From Cyclobacterium plantarum (lineage in GTDB: Bacteria; Bacteroidota; Bacteroidia; Cytophagales; Cyclobacteriaceae), in NCBI RefSeq assembly GCF_011290685.1, contig NZ_JAANYN010000008.1, forward strand, positions 50,107-114,106: a stretch of 64,000 nucleotides of DNA, read 5' to 3'. The notes under the pieces were generated by a model. The model was not told the origin of the DNA, searched no databases, and saw only the letters and a program-made list of their open reading frames with translations. The position numbers were made by a program, and so were the translations under genes. Of the stretch, positions 61,659-64,000 are shown piece by piece (within the stretch, counting starts at the first letter, position 1; every line of letters begins with the position of its first letter).

Positions 61659-62360
61659 TCAAATGGTAAATCTCACTGCTGGGCCATAGTTATATTTGGC
61701 TGAGCCGGCGCTACTCACTGCACCGATTCTGAAATAATATGGATTTCCCTGCAACAAGGTACTGGAATTTGCATCCAGGTCAATGCTAAGAGAGAACGTT
61801 TCTGATGGATCAGTAAGCCGGTTGATATTGCTTTCCACTCTGGAGGTAAGCGTCATTGGGTTACCGACATTTGGATTGGGGTGAACATAAAGGCCAATTC
61901 TGGATACTTCCTGCGTAGAAGTCTGTTCGATCCTAAAGGTGGCCGTAACCGTAGAACCAACCCTTTCAATCACCGGATCAATAATCCTCAGGTATGGGGT
62001 AACCAGGAAATTCAATTCAGTCCTACCCTTGATCTCCATTGACTCTATGGGAGGAATATCATGGAAATTCCCTCTCACGGCACGTACGAGATATTCTCCT
62101 GAAAAGATCTGACTGTTTTGATAGGTTCCGTCACCTTTGCTTACTAAGGTTTGTGTAACATTGGTCTGGTCTTCTACCCAGCCCTGTTCGATTAGCTCAA
62201 TCACAGTTCCGTTGATAATGTCCTGGGCCAGGGGCTCATTGGTACCTTCATCTATAAATGTACCGTAAAGTTCTGCATTTGGCTGGTCATAATTATCTAT
62301 TTCGCAGGATGTTGCCATCACCAGCACGGCAAAATATAGGATATGTTTTATCTGTTTCAT
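61659..62360 (-). CDS. DUF3823 lipoprotein of a SusCD locus
   Basis: 233 residues from the ATG at 62360 (MKQIKHILYFAVLVMATSC); an ATG five codons upstream is also in frame. The lipobox Cys is followed by EIDNYDQPNAELYGTFIDEG, characteristic of DUF3823. Two beta-sandwich domains are likely, with the C-terminal SGSAKYNYGPAVRF. DUF3823 proteins are found almost only next to SusC/SusD genes and are thought to be surface glycan-binding accessories. It follows the SusD gene by about 50 bp. Confidence 0.86.
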   Translation of the reverse strand: MKQIKHILYFAVLVMATSCEIDNYDQPNAELYGTFIDEGTNEPLAQDIINGTVIELIEQGWVEDQTNVTQTLVSKGDGTYQNSQIFSGEYLVRAVRGNFHDIPPIESMEIKGRTELNFLVTPYLRIIDPVIERVGSTVTATFRIEQTSTQEVSRIGLYVHPNPNVGNPMTLTSRVESNINRLTDPSETFSLSIDLDANSSTLLQGNPYYFRIGAVSSAGSAKYNYGPAVRFTI

Positions 62361-62411
62361 CATGATTATTTTCAAAATTTTACTAGTTATATACCACTCG
62401 ATAATACTAAA

Positions 62412-64000
62412 TTAACCTGTTGGGTTTTGAATCACACCACTGGCACCAACCCCGGGAATAGATAGGTAGTAGTCCCTGATCAAAAAGGTCCTGGGATTCA
62501 TATTGTGCACATTGGCACGAATAAAAATATATTGAGGTGGGCTCACCCTTAGGTCCAGTACCGGCTGGAGTGCATGGGATATCTGCGCTTCAAATAGCTC
62601 ATGCCTTTCTCTTCTTCTGATCAGGTCCCACCACCTTTTATTTTCAAAGGCAAGTTCTACGGTTCTTTCCCGCATCACATTGGCAATGGTTAGGGGTATT
62701 TCAGTGGTATGCCCTGCACGTCTTCGGATATCATTCATGACTTCGGCTGCCCTTGCCTCATCCCCAAGACCGCTCTCTGTAACCGCTTCAGCATAATTCA
62801 ATAAAATTTCTGCATACCTGAATTCCACCCAGTCCGTAGTGCTCTGATTCCATCCGGGAGTAACAGGATCATCACTAAGGAATTTTCTAAATGAAAAACC
62901 GGTCTTTGTATTGTTTCCTCCAAAACCGTCAAATCCGGAATAATCATTGGTGGTGGGACCCCCATAATTGTAATAGGTGACGCCGTCTACTTCGACTGAT
63001 CCTCCTGTTCGGATTCGGGGCGTTCCATCCGGTAATATAAAGCCAGCCTGAATGACTATTTCCTCTCCTTTCATGGTGCTTCCTGGAATAACGACAGTGG
63101 CATGTAACCGGGCATCCTTATCCTCAAAAGGAGTCCTGGGATCGTCAAAATGCAGGTAATTTTTGCTCGCATCGTAGCCATTGTAATCGTCAATGTCTCC
63201 CTCGGATGTCGTGACGATCGGTGCTTCTTCTCCGGGGTTGGTGTACGTTTCGTACTTGTCCACCAGATCCAGAGTAGGGTTCATCCGACCCGGATGTGGC
63301 CAGCCGTTAGCCAACTGGGCAGGAGTAAACCATATATCATAATTATGGCCTCTTCTGTTTCCTGGAATCGTATGGCCTTTAATAAAAATGGCTTCGTTCA
63401 ACGCAATGTTTGGATCCTGAAACATCCTCCTGTAATTCTCTGCCGCTTCCGCGGGAGTCGCAGGCGTGGGCTGAAAAAGGGAAAATACCCCAGAATCCAT
63501 AATTTCGGCTGAAGCATCAATACATTCTGCATAATACGTATCTGCATCGCTGGCCGACATTCCTACATAGCCCATATCAACTGCATCGCCTGTTAGGGGC
63601 GCTTTATCCCAGAATTTCGCCAATGAAGCAGCATGGAGGGCAGCGCGGGATTTTAATGCCAATGCTACCCATTTGGTTGCCCTTCGCTCCCCATCCCAGG
63701 ATTCCGGGAGTTTGGAGATGGCAATGTCCAGCTCAGATAGAATATAATCATAAGTTTCCTTTTCAGTACTTCTCTGAACTTTCAGTGATTCCGCATCGCC
63801 AAGGTATTCCTGACTTTCCTTGATCAAGGGCAATCCACCATAGCGTATGGCAATGCCGAAATAGGCAAATGCCCGAACGAAGGCCGCTTCTCCACTCAAC
63901 TTTTCTCTTTCATCTTCAGGAATGTTGAGGGTTGGAATGGCATCAATCAGCAAATTCACATCCCGGATCAGGGAATAACCTGCAATCCAGTAATTATTCA
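62412..64000 (-). CDS. SusD/RagB-family nutrient-binding lipoprotein (N-terminus beyond the window)
   Basis: The frame is open to the window edge, so about 529 residues of the C-terminal part are visible and the signal/lipobox is missing. SusD features are FVRAFAYFGIAIRYGGLPLI, the TPR-like helices around TEKETYDYILSELDIAI and KWVALALKSRAALHAA, the WVEFRYAEILLNYAEA segment and ELAFENKRWWDLIRRR near the end. SusD proteins lid the SusC outer-membrane transporter and bind the sugar or peptide ligand. The SusC gene should lie just beyond the right edge. Confidence 0.93.
   Translation of the reverse strand, partial: NNYWIAGYSLIRDVNLLIDAIPTLNIPEDEREKLSGEAAFVRAFAYFGIAIRYGGLPLIKESQEYLGDAESLKVQRSTEKETYDYILSELDIAISKLPESWDGERRATKWVALALKSRAALHAASLAKFWDKAPLTGDAVDMGYVGMSASDADTYYAECIDASAEIMDSGVFSLFQPTPATPAEAAENYRRMFQDPNIALNEAIFIKGHTIPGNRRGHNYDIWFTPAQLANGWPHPGRMNPTLDLVDKYETYTNPGEEAPIVTTSEGDIDDYNGYDASKNYLHFDDPRTPFEDKDARLHATVVIPGSTMKGEEIVIQAGFILPDGTPRIRTGGSVEVDGVTYYNYGGPTTNDYSGFDGFGGNNTKTGFSFRKFLSDDPVTPGWNQSTTDWVEFRYAEILLNYAEAVTESGLGDEARAAEVMNDIRRRAGHTTEIPLTIANVMRERTVELAFENKRWWDLIRRRERHELFEAQISHALQPVLDLRVSPPQYIFIRANVHNMNPRTFLIRDYYLSIPGVGASGVIQNPTG

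Overview
The window comes from a member of the Bacteroidota, most likely order Cytophagales near the Cyclobacteriaceae. This is inferred from the gene families, not from any database search. The signs are a SusD-type lipoprotein with a DUF3823 partner, DUF4136, DUF6807 and NamZ (DUF1343) proteins, a 57-residue histone H1-like protein, a split transketolase, a Cys-type glutathione peroxidase, weak ribosome binding sites, several TTG starts, and promoters of the TTTG-N20-TAnnTTTG kind. G+C is moderate, roughly 40-45% by eye. It is chromosomal sequence with housekeeping operons; no rRNA, phage or CRISPR is seen.

Layout. 1-4.5 kb holds three clusters of a ~200-bp hairpin-rich repeat around an enone reductase, a cupin and a single-domain HUH (Y1) transposase of the REP-associated type. 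4.5-7.6 kb is a G+C-richer pair, an acetolactate-synthase-like enzyme and an aldehyde dehydrogenase. 7.6-9 kb is a gene-poor stretch with inverted and tandem repeats. 9-20 kb carries a zinc metalloprotease, a Tat-exported D-amino-acid-oxidase-like flavoprotein whose motifs are circularly permuted, 5-oxoprolinase pxpABC, a DUF4136 lipoprotein, Maf, a biotin carboxylase, and an alpha-oxoamine synthase probably acting in sphingo- or sulfonolipid synthesis. 20-32 kb is housekeeping: ligA-DUF6913-dapA, xseAB, an ECF sigma/anti-sigma/CpxP-like trio, namZ-fmt, a Lol-type permease, a polyprenol-phosphate mannosyltransferase and a TPR lipoprotein. 32-37 kb is a histidine operon (hisG-D-C-B). 37-49 kb holds a glutamyl-tRNA-reductase-like protein without its catalytic cysteine, SUI1, Usp, menA, argS-gpx, a small exported protein, a degenerate SDR, a DUF6807 protein, and an operon FAH-M23-bcp-tktN-tktC that continues to 51.6 kb. 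A serine tRNA is at 52.0 kb.

52-64 kb looks like a carbohydrate-use region. A membrane-spanning regulator (periplasmic Kelch-type sensor, one TM helix, cytoplasmic SARP/BTAD-like DNA-binding part) faces a + strand operon. That operon encodes a Tat-exported acid-sugar dehydratase-like enolase-superfamily enzyme, a PQQ dehydrogenase with its own haem domain, and a mutarotase-like protein. Converging on it is a SusD-DUF3823-GH71/99-like lipoprotein operon that runs off the right edge. Together these suggest sugar capture at the surface followed by periplasmic oxidation and dehydration.

The items most worth a second look are the repeat/transposase system with compensating changes in its hairpins, the permuted D-amino-acid-oxidase-like protein, the proposed periplasmic oxidative sugar pathway with its Kelch-SARP regulator, the cysteine-less GluTR-like protein, and a ~144-residue insertion in DNA ligase LigA.
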